A stretch of 64,000 nucleotides of DNA from Shinisaurus crocodilurus (GCA_021292165.1 CM037879.1:243661797-243725796), one strand, 5' to 3'; shown: positions 45,208 to 56,743, numbered from the stretch's first letter. Notes: a model not told the origin generated them from the sequence alone. Program-made: numbers and translations.

Positions 45208-46149
45208 CTCTGCAGTTGTCTTCTTTTTTTTTGTCTTCAGTGTGTGTTATCCTGGGCACTGTTGTAACTGTGCAATGTCCCTGCAGGACTCAAAGTAGTG
45301 CTTGAAGGTAGTCATTTATTTCTGTGAACAATCCCCTGTATCTTTTGACCAGTGGTATTCTTCAGGGGCAAAGGGTCCTCGTGCACCTTATTAGAGAACA
45401 CCAAAACCAAATCACTCAAATATATTCTTGAGTGAATGGAGTGCCATTGTCAAGTAGTGAATTACTACTTGAGACTTACCTCTCCCTTTGCTCTTCCCTA
45501 TATATGGAAGGCTCACCTGCCTTCAGAGCTCCATCATCTATCAACTGTAGATTGTTAGACAGTATCATGTCTTGTCAATACTATTGCAGAGAGTAGCATC
45601 CATTTGTAGGCCTTTTAACCAAGGGTTTAATGGCTAGCTTTCCACACTCCTCTTTTAAAAGAACATGCATGGAAGGGACAGAAAGTGGTTTTGTGTTGTT
45701 GTGTGATTCTGATTCACCATGTTTACTAAACTGCTTATGTAAAGGATTACAGTGTGGAAGAATGGTGTCTTTCTCTCCCTTTCTCTCTCTCCCCCAGCCT
45801 GTAACTGGGACAATATTAATGCACCTTGCATTGATCAGAATTTGAACAATTAACTGCTTAAAATGTGCACTTCTAGCTTAATCGTATGCCATATATTTGC
45901 CTCAGTCTACTTATAATTAATAACAGAAAGTTCAGAGTTCTGGCCAGCATTATTATTAGGAAGAGAAGCAATCAGGCTCCTTATCTCATAGAAACAGAGA
46001 AACCTATTTCTGGAAAGAAGTGGCTACAGTACAATAAATTAGATTAAGCAATTTTGGTGCCAACACCAAAGGAGGACTTATATTATTGTCACTCTAACAT
46101 ATGAATTATCTCACCCCTCCAGGCTAAATTCCAGGGTTACATGTTCTTC
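45208..46149. other. Unassigned DNA
   Basis: No gene recognised. The start is the right target duplication and flank of the hAT element. Confidence 0.4.
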
Positions 46150-47225
46150 CATTTATCCTCTTCTCCTTTTTCTTGTGCTGTGAAGACTACAAATCCATTT
46201 CAGTTTGGCTTCTTCCAGTCTGGTTTTGGAATGGAGATGGCTTTGGAAGCCCTGGTGGATGATCTTCATCTTGCAATCAACAGAGGGGCAATACCTTTGT
46301 ACCGATTTTACTAGGTCTCTTAGCAGCTTTTGACACTCTGGATCACATCATTATCTTTGACCCTGTAGATTTAGAGATTGGTTGGTGCACTGAGGAGGGG
46401 GCTGTCACACCCCACCCCTCATAGGGCCTCAAGCTTGCCCTCCTTATTGGGATCGCTCGGTGTGCTTATGTAAGGTTAGGAGTTTCTTTGCCTCTAACCC
46501 TTACCCTTACATCACACTGCCTTTGGGATGTCTAATCCCCACCATATACCTCTTTGACCAGTACAATAAGCAGCTTCCACACAGGCTGTTTCAAATAACA
46601 AAGAAAAAAATATTTTAAAATACAACAAGTTTTCCTGCACTCACTAGCTAAACTCTTAACAATCCTAATAATATAACCTCTCTCCAGTCAGCTTCACAGA
46701 CTCCCAAACAGCACTTCACACACACCTGCCCTCTCTCTCCCCCCCACACACACTCTCCTTCAAAACCTCACAAAAACCCATTCTCAGACCTGCCTGAACA
46801 GCACCGCCCACTGCTTATATAACACAGGCTCCACCCCCCTTCTCACTCTCTCAGCCAATCATGTCACATATGTAAATGCACCATTCTTCCTGCCCATCCT
46901 TTCTCACTCACCCAGATACAGCAGAAATACATACTTATACTTAATACACAAACACATTATACTTACCACCTATACACTTTAAATTTAAACTCAAATAACA
47001 TATCACAGGTGCTCTAGTGGTTCTGCTCATTTTTGTCCACTAGGACACAGAGGGTGGCCATTGAGAATGCTATCTCAGCTCTATGGGATTTGGTGTGTGG
47101 AGGTCCACAGATATTTATGTTATCACTGATATTACTGAGCAAGATCATTGGGAGCTTTGGAATTGGGTGTCATCAATATATTAATGATGACATCTAGCTC
47201 TGTGATAATGACACCTGGCTGCTGT
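46150..47225 (+). pseudogene. Old L2 RT fragment, split by a solo LTR
   Basis: Degraded RT blocks: FQSGFGMEMALEALVDDL-like at about 46220, LAAFDTLDH-like at about 46320, and, after the LTR, GGPQIFMLSLIL-, SFGIGCHQY- and DD-like blocks to about 47200. Multiple stops. Confidence 0.8.
46403..47007 (-). mobile_element. Solo LTR (family S), reverse
   Basis: Bounded by TGTCACACC on the left and ATATCACA on the right, that is TG...CA on the minus strand. Flanks ggggc and ggtgc match at 4 of 5. On the minus strand it has ATTGGCTGAGAGAGTGAGA (CCAAT box on the other strand at 46855-46860) and a TATA-type TTATATAAG near 46814-46822. It shares this block with the LTR at 52526-53143. No internal retroviral genes are present. 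Confidence 0.8.
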
Positions 47226-47238
47226 CTCCTTTCTAAAC

Positions 47239-47728
47239 CAGCTGTCAAAAGGCAAGCTGTCAAGGGAAAGCAAAGGCACTACTAGGGATTTTTTTCTCAT
47301 GAAAAAGAGTTGGCAAGATTTACACCCCCTTTGCAGCAAGATCCTCATCTTTTTCTTTTTTTTGTGCCGACTGTCCTCAGGGTACTGCACATTTTGCACT
47401 TTCCCCTAAGACTCTCTAGCTACTCAGGAAAGTGCAAAAGTGCATCTCACCCCCTTTTCCAGGAAAAGGGAGTTTTGACAGCTAGCTTTCAGAACCCTGG
47501 GTCCCACTTAAAATGGGGTTTTGACAGGGCAATGGGTGTTTTTTTGACAGGGACATATCATATGGCTGTAGTGCAAAATGTGCAGTATCCTGAGGACAGT
47601 AAAGGCAAAAAAGAAAAAGATGAGAATCTTGCCATGAATGGGGTGTAAATCTCTCCACCCCCTTTTTGCAAGCAAAGATCTCTCAAATCTTTGCTTTCCC
47701 TTGACAGCTTGCCTTTTGACAACTGTCA
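47239..47728. mobile_element. Long-arm foldback element
   Basis: The left arm 47239-47402 and right arm about 47569-47728 are inverted copies over about 160 bases, for example CTGTCAAAAGGCAAGCTGTC with its complement and AAAATGTGCAGTATCCTGAG with its complement. The centre is unrelated. No transposase. Confidence 0.75.
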
Positions 47729-48234
47729 AGAGAAAGCAAAGGAAAGAAAAACCCTATTTGGAGCTTCTTTGGGTCAATGTCCAGGGTCAATTCCTGCTGC
47801 ACTTTGACAGCAGGTAACCCCCAGGACATTGACACAGTTGAGGCTTCCAGTTTCCACACTTGCAGAACTGTGCACCTCCGCAGTTACACAAGTGTGGCTA
47901 TTTTTTTAAAAAGTTGCTCCAATGTGCCATTCGGGCACTTTGAAAGGGCTGTCAAAACAGAGATGGTGAACACTGGCTGTCAACCCAAGGATCACAATCT
48001 CAAAAAAAAAAAAAAAAAAAAAAAAGTTAAAGAGACAAAAATGCTGTGGTGAGCTGAAAGGGCTCATGATCATGGTGGGGGCCCAGCCAGTGCCAGTTGC
48101 CCCAAAGTGCTGCTTGGGCACTTGTGGGGCAACTGGCACTGGTGGTGGCCTGGGTGAGCTTGGCAAGAGTGGCAAGGGGTTTTGGCCAAGTGGGTTAATG
48201 GCTGGTTCACAGTAGCCATGATGGGATTGGTCAC
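47729..48234. other. Unassigned DNA with poly-A and inverted repeats
   Basis: A 25-base poly-A run starts at about 48001. An inverted pair around CAGTGCCAGTTGCCCC and GGGGCAACTGGCACTG lies at about 48090-48142. These may extend the neighbouring foldback elements. Confidence 0.45.
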
Positions 48235-48417
48235 CCGGGTCTGTACAACATGACAACCCATCGTGGGTACTACAACCCCTAGAAAAAGCTATGGGTTGTC
48301 AGGGTAGCTTGTTGCCCTCCAACAAGCCACCCTGTGGGAATCAGTCCAGGTTCACACAACAAGACAACCCACTGTGGCTTGTCACCCATGATGGGTTGTC
48401 ATGTCATGCGAACCCCA
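48235..48417. mobile_element. MITE of the GGTTC-end family (T), copy 1
   Basis: Ends GGGTCTGTACAACATGACAA and TTGTCATGTCATGCGAACCC are inverted. A second left-type end, GGTTCACACAACAAGACAA, lies at about 48350. Relatives at 49389 and 63290. Confidence 0.65.
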
Positions 48418-49388
48418 GTTGTTGAGTAGTTTAACTGTAGTTGAATCTGCATGCTCTGGTTACCATTCCATTGTTGTTTTGTATTAAGACAGTAGCGTCT
48501 AGGAGCAGACTAAAAAACATACAAAAAATTAGTTGCCATTTACTTGATTTGATGGGTTGTTCAGCTAATTGGTATTCTTTCATTTTTATTTAATTTTAAT
48601 GATGTTTTTTCTTTTCATTTGGTATTTCTGACTTTATTTTTTGTTACCTGCTTTGAGCCTTTGGGAAACATCACTTTACAAATATTTAAAATGAACTAAA
48701 GAGATTTTGGTGATAAACAGCCTCTGAGAAGTGTGTAATTTACAAAGGAAATCATTATTTTGAGCAAGAAAAAGTCAGGCTATGCCAAACCTAATGCTTG
48801 GATTCCTGCCCTGCTGCGGGAGGGAGTCAAAGACAAGAATTCCCATGGTGAATGGCAACAAATTAGGCATTTATTATTTAATCCATGAAGTCTTTATTGC
48901 ATTTTATTCTGAGATGACTTATAACTGATGCTTAGATTGGCTCCCCCCAGCCTATTACTACTTGTGGAGAATGCTTATGTGGACTATTGGACTGGGAGCT
49001 GAGGATAAGCGTTACTTCCGTCTGTCACAGCAGATGGGTCACAGAATGAGAAAGTAATATGTGCCCTCTCCTAACAAGACTGAGGGACAGAAAGAGGAAT
49101 GGAAACTGTCCTTGGCAGAAATCAGCAGCTAGAAGAAGAGAAAAGTTAATGGAAGGTGACATCCTTCTGAAATGTTCTACTTCCTTTTTCTAAGGCAGTG
49201 GCTTTCAGATTTTATATCCTCAAAAAATCCTTTCCATTTCAATGTCTGCTAAGAAGCCACTGGTTGTCAGCCATGGAATTCCTGCACATTGCATTATATC
49301 CCAGAACATTCCCCTCACAGTTCACAACCCAACAACAAACCATGGGTTCTCTTGTTCGTGGTTAACCAACCATAGTTTGTTAGCATGG
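48418..49388. other. Unassigned DNA
   Basis: About 48540-48690 has a T-rich LINE-tail flavour (TGCTTTGAGCCTTTGGG). The rest is unrecognised. Confidence 0.4.
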
Positions 49389-49501
49389 CTGGGTTCAGAC
49401 AACATGATAACCCACATTTCAACAACCCATGGTTCAACAACAACCAACACTCAACCCATACTCAACCCTTGAGTGTGTGTTATTGTGTTGTCTGAACCCA
49501 G
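49389..49501. mobile_element. MITE of the GGTTC-end family (T), copy 2
   Basis: Ends CTGGGTTCAGACAACATGAT and ATTGTGTTGTCTGAACCCAG are inverted with few differences. 113 bp, no coding capacity. Confidence 0.8.
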
Positions 49502-49697
49502 TCACACAGTATTTTGCTGCTACTTGCACAGAATTCCCTAAGAAATGCTTTCCATTTGTCATGGCCTCACAGAAGAACACTCACCCTTGGACTCTCTCCT
49601 TCTTTCATACAAACTGCTTCTTTTTAAGTGGTTAGGACTCAGAGAAGCTTAGGCAAAGACTGCTGGATCTTTATTTTTAAAATGGCATTTTGTATGG

Positions 49698-49810
49698 CAG
49701 TCTTCCCCAACCTGGTGTCCTCCAGATGTTTTGGATTTTACCTCCCATGTTCAGGAATGCTGGCAGCTGTAGTCCAAAACATCTGGAGGTCACCAGGTTG
49801 GAGAATGCTG
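49698..49810. mobile_element. Palindromic hAT-type MITE (family P), copy 7
   Basis: Arms CAGTCTTCCCCAACCTGG and CCAGGTTGGAGAATGCTG. Flanked by a perfect 8-bp duplication, ttgtatgg (49690-49697 and 49811-49818). Confidence 0.93.
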
Positions 49811-50009
49811 TTGTATGGTATACATTGCAAAATGTGGCCTGTTTTACTGAAATCATCAGACAGTTCCTCTCTGTGGAGAGTGGGCCAATCTTGCCTTTCC
49901 TTCTCATCATAGAATATAGCCACTGTAATGTCACTGGAGGCCATATTTTCTGTTGTGGGTAGTGATAGCCTGCTGTGACTTAATTTGACCAGGGCCACAC
50001 CACAAATTA

Positions 50010-50096
50010 ACAGTGCAATCATAGACATGTCTACTCAGAAGCAAGCCCCCTTTGTGTTCAATGGGATTTATTCCTAGTAGGACAGTGTTGCAGCCA
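50010..50096. mobile_element. Short palindromic MITE with GCAATC ends
   Basis: Left CAGTGCAATCATAGACATG and right GACAGTGTTGCAGCC are roughly inverted, with TCAATGGGATTTATTCC in the centre. Similar in style to the GGGCACAATCC MITE but shorter. Confidence 0.5.
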
Positions 50097-50131
50097 AACT
50101 GTCATTTGGCAATGCAAAAGAGAGTGGAACA

Positions 50132-50325
50132 CAGGAAGGTGTCTTTTACGCGTCAGATTATTTGTCCACCTAGCTCAGTATTGTCTACTCCGAATGGAGG
50201 CAGCTTTCCAGGATCTCAGGCAGAGGCCTTTCCTGTCACCTGATCTTTTTAACTGGAGATGCAAGGGATTGAACCGGGAGGCTTTTGCGTGCAGAACATG
50301 TGGTCTACCACTGGGCCATGGTCCG
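50132..50325 (-). mobile_element. tRNA-derived SINE (type B), copy 3
   Basis: Reverse orientation. The box B reverse complement GGGATTGAACC at 50275-50285 corresponds to the canonical GGTTCAATCCC. The head ends near 50325 (reverse of GGCCCAGTGGTAGAC), and the left end holds the reverse of the tail region. Confidence 0.88.
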
Positions 50326-50460
50326 TCTCACACTGAGTCGCTGTGTGGCCTTAGCAATGCAGAACAGAGGTAGCTGTGATGTGGGTTTTCTTTGTGTGTC
50401 TATATAACTGCCTCCGTCTGCACGTGTGACAGCAGATCACAGAGGTACGAGGCTCCAGAG

Positions 50461-50775
50461 TATATTTCACCATAGGATCCCCATGTGTTTTAATACAGAA
50501 CTGAATCCAGGGCCTGTAGACACAAGCCAGTCACAAGTATGCCAGTGTGGTGTAGCGGTTAGAGCATTGGACTGGCACTTGGGAGATCCGGGTTCTAGTC
50601 CCCGCTCGGCCATGAAACTCACTGGGTGACTTTGGGCCAGTCACTGACTCTCAGCCTAACCTACTGTTGTGAGGATAAAATGGAGAGGAGGAGGACTGTG
50701 TAAGCTGCCTTGGGCTCTTCGCAAGGAGAAAAAAGGTGGAATATAAATATAATAATTAATAAAGAAAGAAAAGAA
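50461..50775 (+). mobile_element. tRNA-derived SINE (type A) with an ~80-bp 5' extension, copy 5
   Basis: 50461-50540 is nearly identical to 19295-19373. The SINE proper then starts with GTGTAGCGGTTAGAGCA, box B GGTTCTAGTCC, and the TTGTGAGGATAAAATGGAGA block, and ends in an AATAATTAATAAAG tail. Confidence 0.88.
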
Positions 50776-52525
50776 GCATTTTGCTTGACTTCATATCTGA
50801 TCATTAGAGAATCCCTCCTTTATAGGTGATAGTATAAGCTCTATCAGCTGTTGTTGTCTCAATTGGCCTGAATTCCTGTGTCAATAATATCCACATTTTT
50901 CAGTTTTGTTCTGCCAGAACCAAAACAGTCAGGCTACCAACCACTGTTCATTTGCGTTTGCTTTGATCCTTAGGGTTAAATTACACATTACATTAATTAC
51001 ATAGCATGTAGCTGACCCCTCTCTTGCTTTCTTACTCAAGAGTAAGTGCACACAGCCACAGTTTGGACCAGGGCTAGCACACACCGAGAGGGGAGGATTA
51101 AACCTGGGGGGGGGGAGCCTCCATTGATGTTAATAGAGACTCTTTTTTCTTTTTTAAAAAAACCCATGTGTGTGTGAATTTTGGGAAGCAAATGGCTGGT
51201 TGGGGGAGGATATTCCTTTCCCCCTTTCCACTCATTAATTTCTAATGTATTTGAATGTCTGCACAGGGCTACTTAAAGGCAACACATTAGCATGTATTCT
51301 TTGGTACCATTTTGGAACGTGTGTGACATCATGCTATGCAAGAGGGGTGAATGCCACAATCTCATTATGATTGACAAGAAGCATCTTCAGCTGGTATGTT
51401 AAACAAAACCTGGGATTCTTATGCCGGGAGGAAACAGGGTGTTCAGATTGCAGGAGGAGAATGGTCTATAACCTTGAATTCTTAAAGTACACAAAGAAAG
51501 GAGTCACAGAATACATTCCAGTTCTTATTTTTTCTCTCTCAAAAACTTTGTGAGCTGAGGTGAGCACATGACATCCCAAGGGCTCAGAGATACATACTGA
51601 TTCACCGTGTTGTACCAGTTCCTTAAAAATGTGAAGGAGGAGGTGGGCAGCTTCTTGCCATTTGAAATTCTTCCTAAAATGGAAAAATGCAAATTGTAAT
51701 TTATAAATTTTGCACTTCCCTGCCTCCTACACATGCCAATAATATTGGGAAGTATTTTTTTAATGTTACAAATTGAAAAACTGAAGGCAGAAGACTCTGG
51801 ACACAAAATATGATAAGCTGTAGTTAATTGAAAACCAGATATTTATTAAGATGCTTTCACTCACAACTGACAGTATGTAACATTTGTTGGAAAAAAATGC
51901 AACAATAAACATAACGGAAGGTGTGTCTACTCCCTCAGTCCAAAATCCCACTGTACAGATTTTCTTTCCCCACTATTCTATTGGTTGCAATTTCTTCTTT
52001 CACTGCTGTTTAGGGCAATCATTTGCTGCTGTTGTGTTGGTCTCAGAGGATGGTAGCCCAAATCCAGGGTAGCAACAGTGACAAAAAAATTGGTTATGTC
52101 ATGATGACTACTGTGTCATCCTATCCCAGTCCAAGGAGGGAGAATGATCCACTGCAGTGAGCTAAACTAATTTATCAAAATCAAGATTTTTCTTGATCAC
52201 GAGCCAGTGATGTCCAGTTTCCAAACAAAACAAAACAAAACAAAACAAAACACCCTAATGTGTAAAAAACTGAAAGGCACAGAATATTCCTTCACAAAAA
52301 AACATAGTTAAGGAGAAAAACTTCTATAACATTGTATAGGATCTAACAGTAACATATAATAACACACACAAATAATACGAAACCTCATAGTCCTGGTTTG
52401 CTAAAATCTATAACAAAATAAGTCAAATGTGTTTCAACATAAAAGTCTTCATCAGGGCTCTAATATCATCAAACCAAATTATATGCGCAAAACTTAAATG
52501 GAAGAGAACTAAACAAATGACCGTC
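50776..52525. other. Unassigned DNA
   Basis: A G run lies near 51108-51116 and a (CAAAA)n run at about 52225-52250. No gene or familiar repeat recognised. Confidence 0.4.
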
Positions 52526-53143
52526 TGTCATGCCCCTGCCCATGGGCAAAGCGTTAGAGCTGTTAGTATGTGAGGGGAGGAGGGAGAGTGGGGGAGGAGT
52601 GTGGGATGTTGAGATGTCTGCTGATTGGCTGAGAGAGTGAGAGGGGGGGTGAAGCCTGTGATATATAAACAGTGGGCGGTGCTATTCAAGAGGGGTCTGA
52701 GTCTGAGGGGAGTTTTGGGAGGAGTTTGGAGAGAGGGGGAGAGGGTAGCCTGAAGAGAGTACAGAGTTAAGAGCGAGAGTCTAGTCTGGAGAGAGCGTGT
52801 GTGTGTGTGGGGGGGAGTTTTCAACGTTTAGAATCTATTTATTTATTTATTTACAGCATTTATACCCTGCTCTTCAGCCAGAAAAGGCAACCAGAGTGGC
52901 TTACAAAGATTAATAATAAGACAGTCCCTGCCCTCAGGCTTACAATCTAAAAGACATGATAAAAGGAAAAGGGATTGGGAGGGAGGAGGAAGATATCAAT
53001 ACGATCTATTTCCCTACCCTTAATTGTAAATAAATAAACTTGTTTTCCTTTTTAAATCATAAAAGGAGTGGTCTGAATTAGTTACCCAGAAGAGGTTGGT
53101 GGTAGCAGAGGAGATTAAGAAAGTGTGGAGGCGGGGTCTGACA
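52526..53143 (+). mobile_element. Solo LTR (family S), forward, carrying an insertion
   Basis: Starts TGTCATGCCC and ends GGTCTGACA. It contains ATTGGCTGAGAGAGTGAGA (52624 on), TATA-type ATATATAAAC at 52661-52670 and AATAAA at 53029-53038, matching the LTR at 46403-47007 on the other strand. An unrelated tail-like segment sits inside at about 52838-52990. No clear internal coding region follows. Confidence 0.75.
52838..52990 (-). repeat. Reversed LINE 3' tail inside the LTR
   Basis: Begins (ATTT)n then TACAGCATTTATACCCTGC, the reverse of an L2-like 3' end (GCAGGGTATAAATGCTGTAA). It is absent from the family S LTR at 46403. Confidence 0.6.
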
Positions 53144-53835
53144 GGTGGTGGCGAGTGGTGGGGCTACACACCATCCAACTAATTATTCCTCAGTATGGTC
53201 ATCAGGGGGAGGGGGCGGAAGCTTTCCAAAAGCAATTTATCTTGGTCGCATTCTCTTGCTCCACCTACACTGAAGCCATAGTTCATTCTGACGCCAAAAC
53301 AAGACACCATTTGAACAGTTCTGAATCTGAGTGAGTAACTGGTGAGGTGATGCAATGCTAATAGGTGACATAGGCCAGCCAGAGTGTTTATGGGGCCCGA
53401 GGCAGAGGGGATGTTGGGGGGGCCGTCACTGCCCCCTACAAGGGCGCATGCACGCATGAAGCTCTGGTGACCAATGTGGTGGGGCCACAGCAGCAGCCAG
53501 TGGCATGCACGGGCGCTGAGGCAGGGTGTCCCTTGCTTTGCTGGGGCAAATTGCCCCAGCTGTGCCCCCCCCGCCCTCAGAGCCCTGAGACAAGCTAGCC
53601 AACCTGAATGCCAAAATGTCACTGCAGGAACTTCCTGGCCACAGTTCAAAGGAAAGACTTGGACCTGGCTGCACTAAGAAAGGGACTCCCTCTCTGGCTC
53701 AGGCCTCCATCTGTAAAATGACAAAATAAAAATAAAATAGTGACCTGCCTCTAATTACAAAGCTGAGAGAAGGATTGTGCAGTAGTCTGCATGTCTGCCA
53801 CGCTATACTATACTAAGAATTAATGATAAAAATGA
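53144..53835. other. Unassigned DNA
   Basis: A 156-codon minus-strand frame (53179-53649) runs through GC-rich sequence without recognisable domains; likely chance. About 53540-53560 holds a small inverted GGGGCAAATTGCCCC. Confidence 0.4.
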
Positions 53836-55467
53836 TCAGCATTCACAGGAAGTCAACCCAGTCATCTCCTATGCCAATATCTGCCATGCCTTGATTATGC
53901 CATAATTATCACCCTCTTTAAGAAGGGTGATAGAACAGACTGTGGAAACTATCGGGGCATTTCTCTCTTGGCAACCGCAGGTAAAATATTTGCTAGGATT
54001 CTCGCAAACCGTCTTCTATCTATTTCAGAAGAGATCCTCCCTGAAACTCAATATGGTTTCCGCCCCTCTAGAGGGACAGTAGACATGATTTTTACTGCAC
54101 GTCAGCTCCAAGAAAAATGCCGGGAGCAAAATCAACCCCTTTATATGGCATTTATCGATCTGGCTAAGGCCTTTGATACTGTAGACCGTACAGCTCTCTG
54201 GACTATCCTTATGAAAATTGGATGCCCCAATAAATTTGTGAATATCTTGCGACTTCTCCATGACAACATGACGGCAACGGTTTTGGACAACAACGGCTCT
54301 CATGGTGCTCCATTTAAAGTGGGATCAGGTGTTAAACAGGGATGTGTTATCGCCCCAACATTATTTGCCATTTTCATCGCCATGGTTTTACATCTTGTCA
54401 AGGGGAAACTTCCCACCGGTGTGGGAATTATATATCGAACAGATGGAAAGCTTTTTAATCTCAGCAGGCTGAAAGCAAAAAGTAAGGTAATTACAACCTC
54501 CGTTGTGGAACTTCAGTATGCTGATGATAATGTGGTCTCCGCACATTCAGAGGATGATCTCCAAACTATCCTAAATGCTTTTGCAGAAGCATACGAAAAA
54601 CTTGGTCTCTCACTTAACATCAAAAAAACCAAAGTGCTTCATCAGCAAGTGCAAGCCAATCCTTTGGTGATGCCATCTATCCAGCTTGGCGGGACAATAC
54701 TGGAAAATGTCGATCATTTTCTCTATCTTGGCAGCTATCTTTCTGTTACAGCTAACATCGACAGTGAAATCCAGCATCGTCTGAGCTCCGCAAGTGCCGC
54801 ATTTTCTCGAATGAAACATAGAGTGTTCGAGGATCGGGATATTTGTAAGAAGACCAAAACACTGGTTTATGAAGCCATTGTATTACCAACTTTATTGTAT
54901 GCCTGCGAAACATGGACTATCTATAAACGTCACTTCCACCTCCTTGAAAGGTTTCATCAACGTTGCCTCCGGAAAATCCTGCAAATTACTTGGGAAGATA
55001 GGCGAACAAATGTCAGTGTACTGGAAGAAGCAAAGACTACTAGCATTGAAAAAATGATCCTTCAACGCCAACTTCAGTGGACCGGTCATGTTGTTCGAAT
55101 GCCTGACTGCCGTCTCCCAAAGCAGTTACTTTACTCCCAACTCAAGGATGGAAAGCGGAATATCGGTGGTCAATATAAGAGGTTTAAAGATGTTCATAAG
55201 GCTAATCTAAAAAAATGCAATATAAGCATCGAAAACTGGGAAGCTCTGGCCCATGAACGATCTAACTGGAGGTTGGCCTTTCACAAAGGTTCCATGGACT
55301 TTGAAGAAGCCCGAGTGCAAGGTGAAAGGGAGAAACGTGCTAAGCGAAAAGCACGTCAAATGAATCCTTTACAGGACCATCTTCTATCTGGTAACCTGTG
55401 TCCTCACTGTGGGAAGCTGTGTGGATCTAGAATTGGCCTCCACAGTCACTTACGGACCCATCGCTAG
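53836..55467 (+). pseudogene. RTE-type LINE reverse transcriptase, 5'-truncated, long open frame
   Basis: The frame is open from 53836 and coding resemblance is clear from about 53902 (TLFKKGDRTDCGNYRGISLL). Counting from 53968, RT motifs are FIDLAKAFDTVDR at 62-74, SGVKQGCVIAPTLF near 120-133 and YADD at 184-187. Then come LYACETWT and RWTGHV-type blocks (here QWTGHVVRM). The C-terminus has a C2H2 finger with Cys478, Cys481, His494 and His498. No frameshift is seen over about 540 codons. The endonuclease and start are missing, so the copy is not autonomous. The clade is RTE or an RTE-like branch; the exact branch is uncertain. Confidence 0.85.
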
Positions 55468-56698
55468 AGTCTACACAATCTTCTTTAGAATTTCCTCCTT
55501 TTATCCCGGAAGACAATCTTACTCGGTCACGAGTGATCGCCTGATGATGATCTGCCATGCACTCTTATTCATATACTCTACTCAGCACTGAAGAAAAGCA
55601 TCTGTGCTCCACCTCAACATTAACAAGTCTATATCACACTATGGCACGAGCAACACATCCCACTTTCAAAAAGGCAACCACTAGAATCGACCTGGGACAG
55701 GATATGAGACGGGGGTAGCGGGGAACAAAGGAAGGGAAAGACAGAAATGAGCAGATGCAAGCCTCCTTGGGGACTGGCAATGCAGCCCAAGAGAAGCACT
55801 TGAGCATCAGAGAGTCACACATTTCTTACACAGATAGGAAAGGGCTGTTTTGATTTTAAAAAAATATTCAGTTTGGTAACGAGCTTTGCAGCGGAACCGT
55901 AGAAACCCTGCTTATTGCTGGGGGAAGTACACAGAACTGGCAGTTTGCCTTTGATTAAGTTTGCATTTGTACACATGCACAGAGAAATGCACATCCATCT
56001 GTCATGCTATAGAAAAAAGGTTTTCTAACATCAGTTGTGAAAGTACCCCGAAGAAGGGAATTTGCCTTTTTCACAACTGTGAAACCAGTTTCATAGCTGG
56101 CTCAGCCATCCTGTTATTGATGATGAAGGAATACTCAGAATTCTCCTTCCTCCTGTTGTTTCCAGCTGATGAATCCACTGGAATTAATTTTTTTAAAAAT
56201 GGTTGTGGCTTTGTACAGTTGAATTTTATTTGGTTCCCATTATTCTGGTTTCTAAGGTCATCCAATTCATCTGGGATAACAGTGCTTGCTTGATTGTTGA
56301 CAGTGCCTTCCAATCTGCTCATATTTCCTTTTGCAAGATTACAGATGACCAGCTTTGAGCAAGAATGAGGGGGGGGGAAATCTCTCTTTGACAATGAGCT
56401 GCATTCAGGATGGCATTTCCTTCCACATTCTGTGGCTTCCATTGCTGTGCACCCTGATATGGCCATGTGAAGGGTAGTTCTGGCCCACTAGCTGGTAACT
56501 GTTCTCCATCTTTTGGAGCTGCAGGGACACTTCAGGCTACCAATAAATGCCTGAGTGAAGATGCCATGTGGCGATGCTAGGCCTGGTCTTAATTGCTGGG
56601 CAGGCAGGGTCATGTGAAGAAAGGCAATCTTTCAGAAACTCTGACCCCAGACAGTTTAGGGCTTTAATGGCCAAAGCCAACAAAAAAGGGAAACCTAG
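55468..56698. other. Unassigned DNA after the RTE ORF
   Basis: The first ~100-150 bases are probably the LINE 3' untranslated region, with GCCTGATGATGATC near 55540. The rest is unrecognised; opposed frames near 55961-56466 have no domains. Confidence 0.4.
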
Positions 56699-56743
56699 AA
56701 GGAATGCCAAAAAGCCTTTGCTTTTGGCTTTTTGGCATTCCTT
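56699..56743. repeat. Perfect 18-base-arm hairpin between short direct repeats
   Basis: AAGGAATGCCAAAAAGCC is followed by a 9-base loop and its exact complement. Nearly the same sequence, CTTTAATGG(C/T)CAAAGCCA, flanks it at about 56661 and 56741. Confidence 0.85.

Noticed and set aside
50132..50325. Genuine tRNA gene
   Set aside because: A and B boxes are present but no full cloverleaf follows, and the body and tail match dispersed SINE copies.
46403..53143. One provirus bounded by the two related LTRs
   Set aside because: The LTRs are in opposite orientation, sit in different contexts, and no gag, pol or env lies between them.
53179..53649. 156-codon minus-strand frame
   Set aside because: GC-rich sequence opens frames by chance; no recognisable domain, and it overlaps the end of an LTR flank.
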